A stretch of 64,000 bases of DNA from Pseudomonas wayambapalatensis (GCA_014268975.2 CP077096.1:2207501-2271500); one strand, 5' to 3'. Numbered from the stretch's first letter, positions 38,141 through 46,846 are shown. Program-made: numbers and translations. The notes: generated by a model not told the origin, from the sequence alone.

Positions 38141-39569
38141 GTAACGTGCTGATCACTGCGCCAAGCTGCTCGCCAGGAGCAGCTGTGGCGCAGTTGGTAA
38201 AGCTCAGGAGCAGACCCGACTGACGCTGCGACGAGGCAGCCCAGCGCGACAACGCCTGTACCGACATGCCCCTGCCCAGCAACTGCTCGGCCAGGGCGGT
38301 GTCGTTTACGTCGTTCGGCAAACGCAGTACCAGGTGCATGCCGCCCGGCGAGCGCTCCACCTGCATACCCTGCGGCAAACTTCGCTCCAGTGCTTCGATG
38401 GTCAATGCTCGTCGCTCGTTGTAGATGCGGCGCATGCGTTGGATATGCCGGGCAAAGTGTCCTTCGGCAACGAACTCCGCCACCATGGCCTGGGTAATTG
38501 ACGGTGACCCGGCAGCGAACAAGGCCCGGCCGACGCGCTCGAACGCTGCCACCTGCGCCTGCGGCACCACCAGATAAGCCAGGCGAAGGCTGGGAAACAG
38601 CACCTTACTGAAGGTCCCGGCATACAGCACGCGCCCATGGCGATCCAAGCTGGCCAGCGCTGGGAGTGGACGGCTGACGTAGCGATACTCGCCGTCGTAG
38701 TCGTCCTCGACAATCCACCCCCCGGTGCGGGCAGCCCAATCCAATAGCAGTTGTCGGCGTGGCAACGACAGTGCCATCGACAGCGGGCTCTGATGCCCCG
38801 GCGTCACCATGGCGACCTGCGTAGCCCGGCCACCCGCGATGGCATGCTCTACATTCATGCCATCGGCATCAACCGGCACCGCTTCCAGCTCCAGTCCGAA
38901 TTGGCGAAGCACCTGGCGCGTGGGGGGATAGCCTGGGTCTTCCACCCAGGCTCGCGCTCCTGGCTGCAACAAGGTGTGCGCGATCAACGTCAGGCTATTG
39001 CGCCAACCGCTGGTGATAAACACCTGGTGGGCACCGCAATCGATGCCTCGGGATACCTGAAGATACGAGGCGATGGCGCTGCGCAACGCTGGCAGGCCGT
39101 GGGGTGCCGGATAGTCCAGATCTCCCACACGCATCCCGCGTAGATACCGGGCACCCAGACGCGCCCATATCTTGCGCGGAAAAGCATCCAGCGCCGGCAC
39201 CCCCATCTGGAATGGCAACAGCTGCGGTGGACGCCAGAGCGAATCAGGGGAGTCTTCGATCACCCGGCTGCTGACGGGTGCTGTGCTGGCCGCCAACGCG
39301 GGCTTCTGCAGTTCAGGATTGATCACGGTGCCTTTCTGCCCGAGCGCAAGGATGTAGCCCTCGCTGGCTAGCAGTGAATAGGCCAGTTCGACGGTCCCAC
39401 GGGCCACACCCAGCTCCTTGGCCATGGCGCGCGCCGACGGCAAGCGGTCACCGGCGGACAACGTGCCGGCGGCAATGGCGGCCAGCACGCGGTCGTAGAG
39501 TTGGCGATACAGAGGCAGCGCGGACTGCTCTTCCAAGGGGGCGAAAGGCGGTTTTGGCGAAGTCATCAT
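38133..39569 (-). CDS. MocR/PdxR-type transcriptional regulator (GntR-aminotransferase fusion)
   Basis: This 478-residue protein has an N-terminal GntR winged helix (LPLYRQLYDRVLAAIAAGTL, RLPSARAMAKELGVARGTVELAYSLL) joined to a fold-type I aminotransferase domain. The PLP-lysine region is VLYAGTFSKVLFPSLRLAYLVVP, and VEDDYDGEYRY precedes it. MocR proteins use PLP-bound aminotransferase domains as sensors. It is divergent from the GNAT/azoreductase/AhpD-like genes and convergent with the first AhpD-like gene, so it probably controls one or both. Confidence 0.9.
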   Translation of the reverse strand: MMTSPKPPFAPLEEQSALPLYRQLYDRVLAAIAAGTLSAGDRLPSARAMAKELGVARGTVELAYSLLASEGYILALGQKGTVINPELQKPALAASTAPVSSRVIEDSPDSLWRPPQLLPFQMGVPALDAFPRKIWARLGARYLRGMRVGDLDYPAPHGLPALRSAIASYLQVSRGIDCGAHQVFITSGWRNSLTLIAHTLLQPGARAWVEDPGYPPTRQVLRQFGLELEAVPVDADGMNVEHAIAGGRATQVAMVTPGHQSPLSMALSLPRRQLLLDWAARTGGWIVEDDYDGEYRYVSRPLPALASLDRHGRVLYAGTFSKVLFPSLRLAYLVVPQAQVAAFERVGRALFAAGSPSITQAMVAEFVAEGHFARHIQRMRRIYNERRALTIEALERSLPQGMQVERSPGGMHLVLRLPNDVNDTALAEQLLGRGMSVQALSRWAASSQRQSGLLLSFTNCATAAPGEQLGAVISTLLS

Positions 39570-39616
39570 GGACTAGTTCGTATCCCATTTCTTGGCTCAA
39601 TCAAGTGGGTCAATGG

Positions 39617-39624
39617 TAGTCCAA
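39617..39624. promoter_or_regulatory. Second copy of the TAGTCCAA motif
   Basis: Located between the divergent MocR-type gene and the GNAT gene, 35 bases before the GNAT start. The flanking TGGACTAG near the regulator start (39569-39576) is a reverse-complement half, so paired sites may exist here. Confidence 0.4.
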
Positions 39625-39658
39625 TATAGCGCCATCACTTACGCATGAGGCCAATCCC

Positions 39659-40141
39659 ATGACATCTACGTTGACCAACTTCATACCCAGCGTGCTCGAC
39701 CTGGCCGACACGGCCCTGCGTCCCCTGGATAACATCCATGACCTGTGCGGCGCATTCCCGGTAATGCAGCAATTGCGCCCTCATCTGACCAGCGAAGCCG
39801 ACTTCACCAGCCGCATCGAGCGTATGCGTGTTGAAGGCTATCACCTCATTGGCGCGTATGACTCAGGCGTCCTTGTGGCATTGGCTGGTTACCGCCTACA
39901 GGAAAACCTGGTCTACGGCGCATTCCTGTATGTCGATGACCTTGTCACCGCCGAGGCTCATCGGGGTGGCCAGTGGGGGGCGCGCTTGTTGCAAGCCTTG
40001 GAGCGACTGGCCCGCGCCAGCGGCTGTGCGCGCCTGGTGCTCGACACAGGTTTGGCCAACGCCCGAGCGCAACGTTTCTACTTCCGTGAAGGCCTGTTGA
40101 CTGGGGCAATGCGCTTTCAAAAACAGTTCGATACGCCATAA
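39659..40141 (+). CDS. GNAT family N-acetyltransferase
   Basis: The product is 160 residues with the GNAT fold: LVYGAFLYVDDLVTAEAHRGGQWGARLLQALE is the beta4-motif A region (acetyl-CoA pyrophosphate loop RGGQWG), followed by RLVLDTGLANARAQRFYFREGL. The acyl acceptor is unknown. It is the first gene of a rightward group and ends 28 bases before the azoreductase-like gene. Confidence 0.88.
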   Translation: MTSTLTNFIPSVLDLADTALRPLDNIHDLCGAFPVMQQLRPHLTSEADFTSRIERMRVEGYHLIGAYDSGVLVALAGYRLQENLVYGAFLYVDDLVTAEAHRGGQWGARLLQALERLARASGCARLVLDTGLANARAQRFYFREGLLTGAMRFQKQFDTP

Positions 40142-40169
40142 CCCGCACACATCCAAGGAGGCAAACATC

Positions 40170-40835
40170 ATGACATCGTCCCGACCGCTACTTGCTCCTT
40201 TGCGCGTTCTTCGCCTGGTCGCCAGCCCCAACGCAAACCATTCGGAAAGTCTGAAGCTGTCCCAGCAGATCCTGTTTGGCTTGGCCACCGTGGCCGGCAG
40301 AAGGGGTATCCAGTTGACCGATCTAGATCTCAACGCCTTGGCACCCGTCGATGCGCCTTACGCCCAGGCATTAGCCAATCAGCGCATAGTCGCGGTAAGC
40401 GGGCGGGACAGTACGTTGAGCCGTTCCAACGAATTGATCGACCAACTGCAAGCATGCGACGTACTGCTGATTGCCACGCCGATGCACAACTACAGCGTGC
40501 CCGCCCCACTCAAGATGTGGATCGACCAGGTGGTACGCGTGGGTAAAACCTTTGTTGGCACCGCCAAAGGTAAAGTCGGAAAGCTGACGGATCGTCCGGT
40601 CTACGTCGCAATCGCTAGCGGGGGCCACATCAGCGGTCCACAGGCCCGTCAACCGGACTTTCTGCGCCCCTACCTGTCGGCCGTCCTCGCCACCATTGGT
40701 CTCACTCAGGTGCATTATTTCACCGTTGAGGGTACCGCAAAGGGGGGGGAGTCACTGAGTACTGGAAGGGCAACAGGGTACGGTGATGTGCAGGCGTTCT
40801 TTGGTAGGCATAGCTGTCGAGTAGGTCAAGTCTAA
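40170..40835 (+). CDS. FMN-dependent NADH-azoreductase/flavodoxin-fold oxidoreductase
   Basis: The 221-residue protein has the AzoR-type flavodoxin fold: ASPNANHSESLKLSQQI (phosphate-binding loop), LLIATPMHNYSVPAPLKMWIDQVVRVGKTF (FMN-binding and dimer region), and IASGGHISG. It should reduce quinones or azo compounds with NAD(P)H. The last 15 residues (HSCRVGQV end) look unusual for the family, so the natural end may be altered. It is co-directional with the GNAT gene, with AAGGAGG upstream. Confidence 0.85.
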   Translation: MTSSRPLLAPLRVLRLVASPNANHSESLKLSQQILFGLATVAGRRGIQLTDLDLNALAPVDAPYAQALANQRIVAVSGRDSTLSRSNELIDQLQACDVLLIATPMHNYSVPAPLKMWIDQVVRVGKTFVGTAKGKVGKLTDRPVYVAIASGGHISGPQARQPDFLRPYLSAVLATIGLTQVHYFTVEGTAKGGESLSTGRATGYGDVQAFFGRHSCRVGQV

Positions 40836-40944
40836 AGTCCGCTTCAAGGCCGACATCTACTCCAAGCGCTTAGGTTTGCATCTCAACTGGGCCGTATGCG
40901 AACAAGCGGCCACGCTCTTCATCGCTCATACAAAGGAAAAAATC

Positions 40945-41394
40945 ATGAATCGTCTCAATTGGTTTGAAGCTTCGCCTGGTGCAGCTAAGGCCCTCGGCGG
41001 CCTGCATCATTTCGTGACCACCGCGACAAATTTGCCAGCCTCGCTGATCCACCTCGTGTTTCTCAGGGTGTCTCAAATCAACGGCTGCGCTCATTGCATT
41101 GATCTTCACTCACGCGATCTGATCAAAGCAGGTATGTCAGTGGACAAGGTGCTGTTAGTGCCGGTATGGCATGAAGCGCAATATTTGTTCTCGGATCAGG
41201 AGCGCTCAGCACTGGCTTGGGCGGAAGAAGTCACCAGGGTAAGCGAGACACAGGTATCCGACGAAGCTTATGCAGCCGCATCGGCGATGTTTGCAGAAAA
41301 GGATCTTGTTGACCTGACAGCGGCCATTGCCGCGATGAATGCGTTCAACCGTATGGGCGTCAGCTTCCGACTCAAACCTGCGGCTAGCGCTTGA
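40945..41394 (+). CDS. Carboxymuconolactone decarboxylase/AhpD-like protein
   Basis: The product has 149 residues and the AhpD-like motif SLIHLVFLRVSQINGCAHCIDLHSRD with CAHC as the redox pair, then ERSALAWAEEVTRVSE. It is clearly homologous to the protein at 37661 but not a recent duplicate. The ATG at 40945 has AAAGGA 9 bases upstream; the 23 extra residues of the upstream frame lack support. It closes the GNAT-azoreductase-AhpD-like group and may work with the oxidoreductase in peroxide or quinone stress. Confidence 0.87.
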   Translation: MNRLNWFEASPGAAKALGGLHHFVTTATNLPASLIHLVFLRVSQINGCAHCIDLHSRDLIKAGMSVDKVLLVPVWHEAQYLFSDQERSALAWAEEVTRVSETQVSDEAYAAASAMFAEKDLVDLTAAIAAMNAFNRMGVSFRLKPAASA

Positions 41395-41615
41395 TGACCT
41401 AGTGACTCGGCCTGGAGAGGTAGTACTTCGGAGACGGCACATCGCTTGTATCGCGTACCGTCTGCTTCAGGCCAATTGCTGCCCTTTCCGAACGACCGCT
41501 ATGGCTCGGATACGGTCGTTCGCTAATGAACAGCCTTGGGGGCCCAACTCGGCCCCAGGTAACGCACCATTTTCGAAAATGCCAGCAATCCTGTGAGGCC
41601 AGCCCCTACCATCTC

Positions 41616-42309
41616 TCACTCAAACTTCACCAACACCACCGTAGCGTTATCCCGCCCGCCATACTCCGCCGCCAACCGAATCAACCGCTGACTACTCCCC
41701 TCCAGACTCTCCCGCCCGGCGCCCTCCAACACCCGCGCCATCTCATGATGCGGCACACACCCATGAACCCCATCACTGCACAGCATCAGCAAATCCTGCG
41801 CCTGCACCGCCTGCACCCACACCTGCGGCTCTACCCGCGGCCCTGGCCCGACCGCCTGCAACAACACATTCCGCGCTGGCAACCGATCGAAATGCCCGGC
41901 ATCCAGCGCCTGCTGGTACCAGGTCTGGTCGCGACTCAACTGCTCCAGCTCACCGTGGCGATAGCGATACAGGCGACTGTCACCCACATGAAACGCCAAC
42001 AACGGCCCGCCGGCCTGGGGGCGCCAGATGCCGGTGAGGGTGGTGCCCATGCCGCGCCCCTCGCTGAGCTGACGGGTGTGGTTGTGCGCGTACAAGCGGG
42101 TGTTGACCGCTTCGAGCGCCTCGTGCAGCGCGCCCAGGGCCTGCATCGAGGGCACCTGGCAGGTGGCGTCGGGGTCGCTGGAGGCGTGGGTCGATCAGGA
42201 AGTGGTCTTCGTTGTGCTGGCGCACCGGGCCGGTGTCGCTGTGACCGAAGGCGATGCCGCCGCGCAGCAGGCAGGGCGCGGTGGCCATGTGGTTTTGTGG
42301 CGCGCTCAT
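41616..42309 (-). pseudogene. PP2C-family protein phosphatase with internal deletion
   Basis: The N-terminal piece (MSAPQNHMATAPCLLRG, then GHSDTGPVRQHNEDHFLIDP) and the C-terminal two thirds (TTLTGIWRPQAGG, FHVGDSRLYRYRHGEL, LMLCSDGVHGCV, GGRDNATVVLVKFE) are typical of bacterial PP2C phosphatases such as PppA/Stp. They lie in different frames, joined at about 42180-42190. The deleted part includes the DGMGGH metal-binding motif, so no active enzyme can be made. The start overlaps the stop of the upstream kinase remnant (ATGA), the arrangement of an intact kinase-phosphatase operon. Confidence 0.8.
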
Positions 42310-42775
42310 GGCTGCTCCTCGAGAAAGGCGCTGCGTTGGGCGGGGTCGGGGATGTGTTCGGCCAGGGCCTGCAACAGCGCCTGGCGGGTGCTGGCGTGGG
42401 GCAGGGCGCGGCGCATGACGATGCGGGCAATCGGGCCGATCAGGTAGGTCAGGCGCGTTTCGCTGGCCTGCACGAAAGCGGAGTCCAGCTTGGGGGCTGG
42501 GTGTCTGTCGTATCTGTCTGGTGGGGCAGGCTGTCGTCTTGCGGCGGGGTTTCGGTCGTGGCCAGCAGCGCTTCGGTGGCGGCGACGAACTGTTCGCGGC
42601 CACGCTCGGAGGGAATGTGCGGTAGCAGGGCGCTGCGCAGGCTGGCGAAGTCGTCGGCGCTGGCCAGGCTGCGCTTGACCAGCAGGCGCGCCAGGGGGCC
42701 GATCTGTTGCGACAGCAAAGATTCGAGCTGCGGGCGGAGCTGGCGTTGGCGGGCTTCACGTCGCGGTGCACTGCC
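42306..42775 (-). pseudogene. Serine/threonine kinase remnant
   Basis: Three pieces are readable. VHRDVKPAN, the kinase catalytic loop, lies in one frame at about 42745-42775. A C-terminal repeat IGPLARLLVKRSLASADDF...LLPHIPSERGREQFV lies in the frame of the upstream FecR-like gene (42575-42720). A second repeat, LIGPIARIVMRRALPHAS...LAEHIPDPAQRSAFLEEQP, lies in a third frame and ends at 42306. The frame change between the two repeats falls on a run of five G (42492-42496 on the plus strand), where one more base would restore the frame. The ATP-binding lobe and most of the kinase domain are missing. Confidence 0.7.
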
Positions 42776-43111
42776 TTGGGGTACGCCAGTCAACGGTTGC
42801 AGCTTGAGCCAGCCTTGCAGCAGGTTGAGATGGGTGGTGTTGCCCGTGTGTTCCAGATACAGACGGGTGTGCGGGCCAAGGGCAATGCGTGTGCCGGCCA
42901 GTTGGTCGATGAGCACGCCTGTGCTGCCGGCTTCGAGGTAGTCGGCACTCTGCAGGCGGGTGCCGGCGTTGGCTTGGTAGACGCTCGTGGCACGCAACAG
43001 TTGCACGGGCTTTTCCGCTGCGCTTATCACTCCGATCTCTGCCGGGGCGGCGAGCAGAGGCGAGAGTTGGAGCAGGCCAGCCAGGAGGGGGAGGAGCGCG
43101 GTTCTGTTCAC
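42449..43111 (-). pseudogene. FecR-like exported protein fused to kinase remnant
   Basis: The open frame of 220 codons begins with a signal peptide (LLPLLAGLLQLSPLLAAPAE), followed by a FecR-like beta domain (TRLQSADYLEAGSTGVLIDQL, RIALGPHTRLYLEHTG, LLQGWLKLQPLTG). After about residue 115 the frame runs into the remains of a serine/threonine kinase gene and continues through its C-terminal repeat. The start codon is GTG with a weak ribosome site. The FecR-like part has lost its own C-terminus. The order FecR-like, kinase, phosphatase suggests one former signalling operon. Confidence 0.65.
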
Positions 43112-43296
43112 GGTTCGGTCATCGTGTGTACGGAAGGGGTAACCCCGGGATGAGCGCAGGCTACCGATTCACGGGGTGCGATGAACGTCAATTTTTTCTA
43201 TGTATTTCAAGGGGATGAATTGAATGAAATCATGGAATAAAACGGCGGCGGCGGGTGTTTTCGTCATGGGCGTGCGGGTTATTCGTTGGCCTTGCT

Positions 43297-43392
43297 GGCC
43301 CTATCGCGGGACAAGCCCGCTCCCACAGGAACTCCGCTGGTTTCAAGATCAGCGGAGTTCCTGTGGGAGCGGGCTTGTCCCGCGATAGGGCC
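43297..43392. repeat. REPIN with perfect 43-bp arms
   Basis: GGCCCTATCGCGGGACAAGC... and its exact complement form two 43-bp arms around a 10-base loop. The core is the Pseudomonas REP GGGAGCGGGCTTGTCCCGCG. It lies 17 bases downstream of the OprD porin stop codon and may also stabilise or end that transcript. Confidence 0.92.
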
Positions 43393-43408
43393 GGCACTCA
43401 CGTCGCGA

Positions 43409-44737
43409 TCAGAGAATCGACAGCGGGTAGTCGACGATCACCCGGAACTCGTTGACATCCCCTTCGGCCTGGTCGGCATTGCCCCGGTGGATCGCCTCGC
43501 GCAGGCGCACCGACAGGTCCTTGGCCGGGCCGGACTGCACCACGTACTTGGCTTCGAGGTTGGTCTCATGATGCTTGCCATCCTCGCCATAGCCATAGCC
43601 CAGGTACTTGCTGTCAGAGGCCATCTTGCTGCCGTCGATGCCATGGCCGTTGACGTAGCGGGCCATGAAGCTCAACCCCGGCACGCCGAAGGTGTTCATG
43701 TCCAGGTCGTAGCGCACCTGCCATGACTTTTCCTCCGGGCCGTTGAAGTCCGAGTACTGGATGGAGTTGGCCAGGAAGATTCCGTCACCGGTGTCTCCCG
43801 GGCCGTTGATGCCGAAGGCGACGTAGTCGAACGGGGTGTCGCCGTGCACTTTCTGGTAGGCCAGGGTGATGGTGTGCGCCGAGAGGAAGTTGTACGCGGT
43901 GGAGAACGACCAGGTGGTGTTGTTGATCGAGCCGGCGTCGGCGCGGCCATCGTCGTTGGTGCGGTAGAGGTTGAAGTCGAAGTTCAGCGACTGGTCGTCG
44001 GCCAGCGCCAGGATGTAGTTGGCGTTGCCGTAGTACTGGCGCCAGATGTCCTGCAGCTTGGAGCCATACAGCGACACCGACAGGGCGTCGTTGACCGCGT
44101 ATTTGCCGCCTATGTAGTCGATGCTGTCGGCCTGGATGTTGGCGTAGGAGGCCCACAGGCCATGGTCGCCATTGGTGGTGACCGGGCCGTTGCCACCAGT
44201 GAAGTGGCCCGCCTCCAGGTCCAGCCCCTTGATCTCGCTGCTGAGCAGGTTGAAGCCAGTGGCCGTTTGCGGCAGCAGCCGTGTACCGCCGGCAGCGAAC
44301 ACCGGCGCGGTGGGTTGCAGGTCGCCCCAGCGCAGTTCGGTCTTGGAGATGCGCAGCTTCAATGCGCCCCCGGCGCGGCCATAGTCGTCTTCGGGGGCAC
44401 CGTTGTCCCTGACGGGCAGGTTGCCGGTGCCGGAGGTGCCCTTGCCGCCGTCGAGCTTGACTGCCAGGTGGCCGAACGCTTCGACGCCAAAGCCCACGGT
44501 GCCCTGGGTGAAGCCGGAGCTGTAGTTGAGGGTGAAGCCTTGGGTCCAGTCGCGGCGATCCGGGCCTTGCGACTTGCCATCACGGTTGAAGTAGTAGTTG
44601 CGCAGGCGTGCGTTCAGCTCGCTGCCTTCGAAGAATCCCTTGGCTTCGGACTGGCTCGAAACGGCTTCGGCGAATGCGGCTTGCAACGGCGCGCACAGTA
44701 GCGCCGCGCTCAGCATGGAGAGTCGCAATGGCGACAT
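43409..44737 (-). CDS. OprD-family outer-membrane porin
   Basis: This 442-residue porin has a signal peptide (cleavage after AFA) and the OprD family start EAKGFFEGSELNARLRNYYFNRDGK, the conserved GGTRLLPQTATGFNLLSSEIKGLDLEAGHF block, and barrel strands through RVIVDYPLSIL. OprD porins take up amino acids, peptides or aromatic acids; the substrate is not predictable. The ATG at 44737 has AAGGGG 9 bases upstream. Its 5' region (44738-44931) separates it from a candidate small RNA on the opposite strand. Confidence 0.92.
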   Translation of the reverse strand: MSPLRLSMLSAALLCAPLQAAFAEAVSSQSEAKGFFEGSELNARLRNYYFNRDGKSQGPDRRDWTQGFTLNYSSGFTQGTVGFGVEAFGHLAVKLDGGKGTSGTGNLPVRDNGAPEDDYGRAGGALKLRISKTELRWGDLQPTAPVFAAGGTRLLPQTATGFNLLSSEIKGLDLEAGHFTGGNGPVTTNGDHGLWASYANIQADSIDYIGGKYAVNDALSVSLYGSKLQDIWRQYYGNANYILALADDQSLNFDFNLYRTNDDGRADAGSINNTTWSFSTAYNFLSAHTITLAYQKVHGDTPFDYVAFGINGPGDTGDGIFLANSIQYSDFNGPEEKSWQVRYDLDMNTFGVPGLSFMARYVNGHGIDGSKMASDSKYLGYGYGEDGKHHETNLEAKYVVQSGPAKDLSVRLREAIHRGNADQAEGDVNEFRVIVDYPLSIL

Positions 44738-44931
44738 GTCATACCCCTTGGTTGGAATTGTTGAGGCAGGTGTCTGAATAAAGGAATGTAATTGTTGTAA
44801 GGGTGCAGCCGGTATTGATGCCGGGCTACTAGTAACAAATGCCGCGCCGCGCATGCCATTTCGTTTCGTTGATAATCGAAATCACGGTTTTTGATTGCAG
44901 TATCGAGTGGCCAAGGGGTTAAAGTCGGCCC

Positions 44932-45041
44932 CGATAAAGTATTCGTGCACTCAGGACATCCCCCGTGCTAGAGCACCTCCTGGGTGGGCTCCACTTTATC
45001 GCCCTTTGGTTGTTTGCCGCCTGATCTCAGGCGGCTTTTTT
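44932..45041 (+). ncRNA. Candidate structured small RNA with intrinsic terminator
   Basis: Three nested perfect stems are visible: CGATAAAGT (44932-44940) with ACTTTATCG (44993-45001); CACTCAGGA (44948-44956) with TCCTGGGTG (44978-44986, one G-T pair); and GTGC-TAGA-GCAC (44965-44976). A rho-independent terminator follows, GCCGCCTGA-TC-TCAGGCGGC plus six T (45016-45041). No ORF accompanies it, and the next plus-strand gene is far away, so this looks like a free-standing small RNA of roughly 110-150 nt. The promoter is uncertain (TTGATT at 44891 is a possible -35). I cannot assign it to a known family. Confidence 0.65.
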
Positions 45042-45137
45042 ATGCCTGGTATTTAATGAACTGTGGCGAAGAGCCATCTTTTCGCGCATTGATTTCAGTG
45101 CGCCTGGAAGGGCAGGGGGCAACTTTCCTGGCGCTGA

Positions 45138-45181
45138 AACAACAAGGCCGGTGACAAAAAATGTCACCGGCCTTGTTGTTT
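45138..45181. terminator. Long hairpin downstream of glpT
   Basis: AACAACAAGGCCGGTGAC pairs perfectly with GTCACCGGCCTTGTTGTT. It lies 24 bases after the glpT stop codon (minus strand) and probably acts as a terminator in both directions. Confidence 0.85.
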
Positions 45182-45204
45182 GCCGCAGGCGTTATATCAG
45201 TTGA

Positions 45205-46557
45205 TCACGCCACCGCTTCGCGCCGGCTGCTGGCAACCTGAGTGTGGCGCAGTGTCGGCAGCAGGAAGGCGATCGACAGCAGGCAGGCACCGACCAGCAG
45301 CACGAAGCCGCCGTCCCAGCCGAAGTGGTCGACGGTGAAGCCCATCGCGGCACTGGCTGCGACCGAGCCGCCCAGGTAGCCGAACAAACCGGTGAACCCG
45401 GCAGCGGTGCCGGCGGCTTTCTTCGGCGCCAGTTCCAGCGCCTGCAGGCCGATCAGCATCACCGGGCCGTAGATCAGGAAGCCGATGGAGAACAGCGCGA
45501 TCATGTCGACAGTGGGGTTGCCCGGTGGGTTGAGCCAGTACACCAGGGTCGCGACGGTGACCAGGGCCATGAACACGATGCCGGTCAGGCCGCGATTGCC
45601 ACGGAAGATCTTGTCCGACATCCAGCCGCACAGCAGGGTGCCGGGGATGCCTGCCCACTCGTAGAAGAAGTAGGCCCAGGAGGTCTTGTCGACGGTGAAG
45701 TGCTTGGCCTCCTTGAGGTAGGTCGGCGCCCAGTCGAGCACGCCGTAGCGCAGCAGGTAGACGAAGACGTTGGCCAGGGCGATGTACCAGAGCATCTTGT
45801 TGCGCAGCACGTACTTGACGAAGATCTGCTTGGCGCTGAATTCCTGTTCGTGGCTGGCGTCGTAGCCTTCGGGGTAGTCGTTCTTGTATTCCTCGATCGG
45901 CGGCAGGCCCACCGATTGCGGGGTGTCGCGCATGGTAACGAAGGCGAATACGGCCACCAGCACGGCCACGGCGGCCGGTACATAGAAGGCGGCATGCCAG
46001 TCGTTGGTCCAGCCCAGGCCGAGGATGAACAGCGGGCCAATCAGGCCGCCACCCACGTTATGTGCCACGTTCCACACCGACACCACGCCGCCGCGCTCTT
46101 TCTGCGACCACCAGTGCACCATGGTCCGCCCGCTCGGCGGCCAGCCCATGCCCTGGGCCCAGCCGTTGATGAACAGCAGGATGAACATGATGGTGACGCT
46201 GGAGGTGGCCCAGTGTGCGAATCCGAACACGAACATCACCGCTGCCGACACCAGCAGGCCGAAAGGCAGGAAGTAACGGGGGTTGGAGCGGTCGGACACC
46301 AGGCCCATGAGGAACTTGGACAGGCCGTAGGCAATGGCGATGGCCGAGATGGCCAGGCCGAGCTGACCGCGGGTGTAGCCTTCCTCGTCGATCAGGTAAG
46401 GCATGGCCAGGGAGAAGTTCTTGCGCAGCAGGTAGTAGCCTGCATAACCGAAGAAGATGCCGGCGAAGATCTGCCAGCGCAGGCGGCGATAGGTACTGTC
46501 GACCTGTTCAGCGGGCAGCGGCGCCCGGTGCACGGCGGGGCGGAAGAAGGCAAACAT
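45205..46557 (-). CDS. glpT: Glycerol-3-phosphate transporter GlpT (MFS)
   Basis: This 450-residue MFS antiporter of the organophosphate:phosphate family has twelve transmembrane helices and the conserved segments [46 protein letters not shown] and [25 protein letters not shown]. It exchanges periplasmic glycerol-3-phosphate for phosphate. TTCG-rich repeats upstream resemble a GlpR operator. It stands alone here, with the OprD porin gene about 470 bases downstream. Confidence 0.93.
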   Translation of the reverse strand: MFAFFRPAVHRAPLPAEQVDSTYRRLRWQIFAGIFFGYAGYYLLRKNFSLAMPYLIDEEGYTRGQLGLAISAIAIAYGLSKFLMGLVSDRSNPRYFLPFGLLVSAAVMFVFGFAHWATSSVTIMFILLFINGWAQGMGWPPSGRTMVHWWSQKERGGVVSVWNVAHNVGGGLIGPLFILGLGWTNDWHAAFYVPAAVAVLVAVFAFVTMRDTPQSVGLPPIEEYKNDYPEGYDASHEQEFSAKQIFVKYVLRNKMLWYIALANVFVYLLRYGVLDWAPTYLKEAKHFTVDKTSWAYFFYEWAGIPGTLLCGWMSDKIFRGNRGLTGIVFMALVTVATLVYWLNPPGNPTVDMIALFSIGFLIYGPVMLIGLQALELAPKKAAGTAAGFTGLFGYLGGSVAASAAMGFTVDHFGWDGGFVLLVGACLLSIAFLLPTLRHTQVASSRREAVA

Positions 46558-46585
46558 CGGGGTACTCCAACGTTGTTGTTTTATC

Positions 46586-46634
46586 TGCGAAAGCGAATAT
46601 TACATTTTCGTTACAGAAAAAAATATCGCTTTCA
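46586..46634. promoter_or_regulatory. Candidate GlpR operator region
   Basis: Three related elements, GCGAAAGCGAATATT, ATTTTCGTTAC and ATATCGCTTTCA, occur within 50 bases of each other and 30-80 bases upstream of glpT. The repeated (A/T)TTCG(C/T)TT theme on the minus strand fits DeoR-family GlpR operators. The assignment is inferred from sequence only. Confidence 0.5.
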
Positions 46635-46795
46635 CAGGCTGGAGTGTTGCTTTGCGAACGTTCCGTCAGATCGTGATCAGGGACGGGGTCTGGCTGTTGG
46701 GGTGGCGATGTCGCTGCGTTTGCTGGAGGCATCGGTGGTGGTGCTGGGCGGGGTAGGCTTGGCGGTTTCGGGCCATGGCGGGTGCGGTTCAAAAC

Positions 46796-46838
46796 ATCAA
46801 GGCCAGCCATCCCCCTGTGGGGGCGGGCTGGCCTTGAT
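46796..46838 (-). terminator. Terminator of the lipoprotein sugar dehydrogenase operon
   Basis: ATCAAGGCCAGCC pairs with GGCTGGCCTTGAT, with an inner CCCCC/GGGGG helix. It starts 9 bases past the dehydrogenase stop codon on the minus strand and is followed there by TTTT. Confidence 0.85.
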
Positions 46839-46846
46839 TTAGCGCA

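Noticed and set aside
42306..42775. Reading the kinase/phosphatase relics as an intact type VI secretion regulatory module together with the TagF fragment
   Set aside because: The pieces are 10 kb apart and all broken, and no structural type VI genes are present; association is possible but unproven.
36931..43392. REP/REPIN palindromes as CRISPR repeats or sRNA genes
   Set aside because: They are inverted REP pairs with the standard Pseudomonas core, not regularly spaced direct repeats.
46508..46810. 100-codon minus-strand ORF overlapping the glpT start
   Set aside because: It runs through the GlpR-like operator region, is Pro-rich and has no ribosome site.
45244..46842. 532-codon plus-strand ORF opposite glpT
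   Set aside because: Antisense shadow with Gln/His-rich low-complexity translation.
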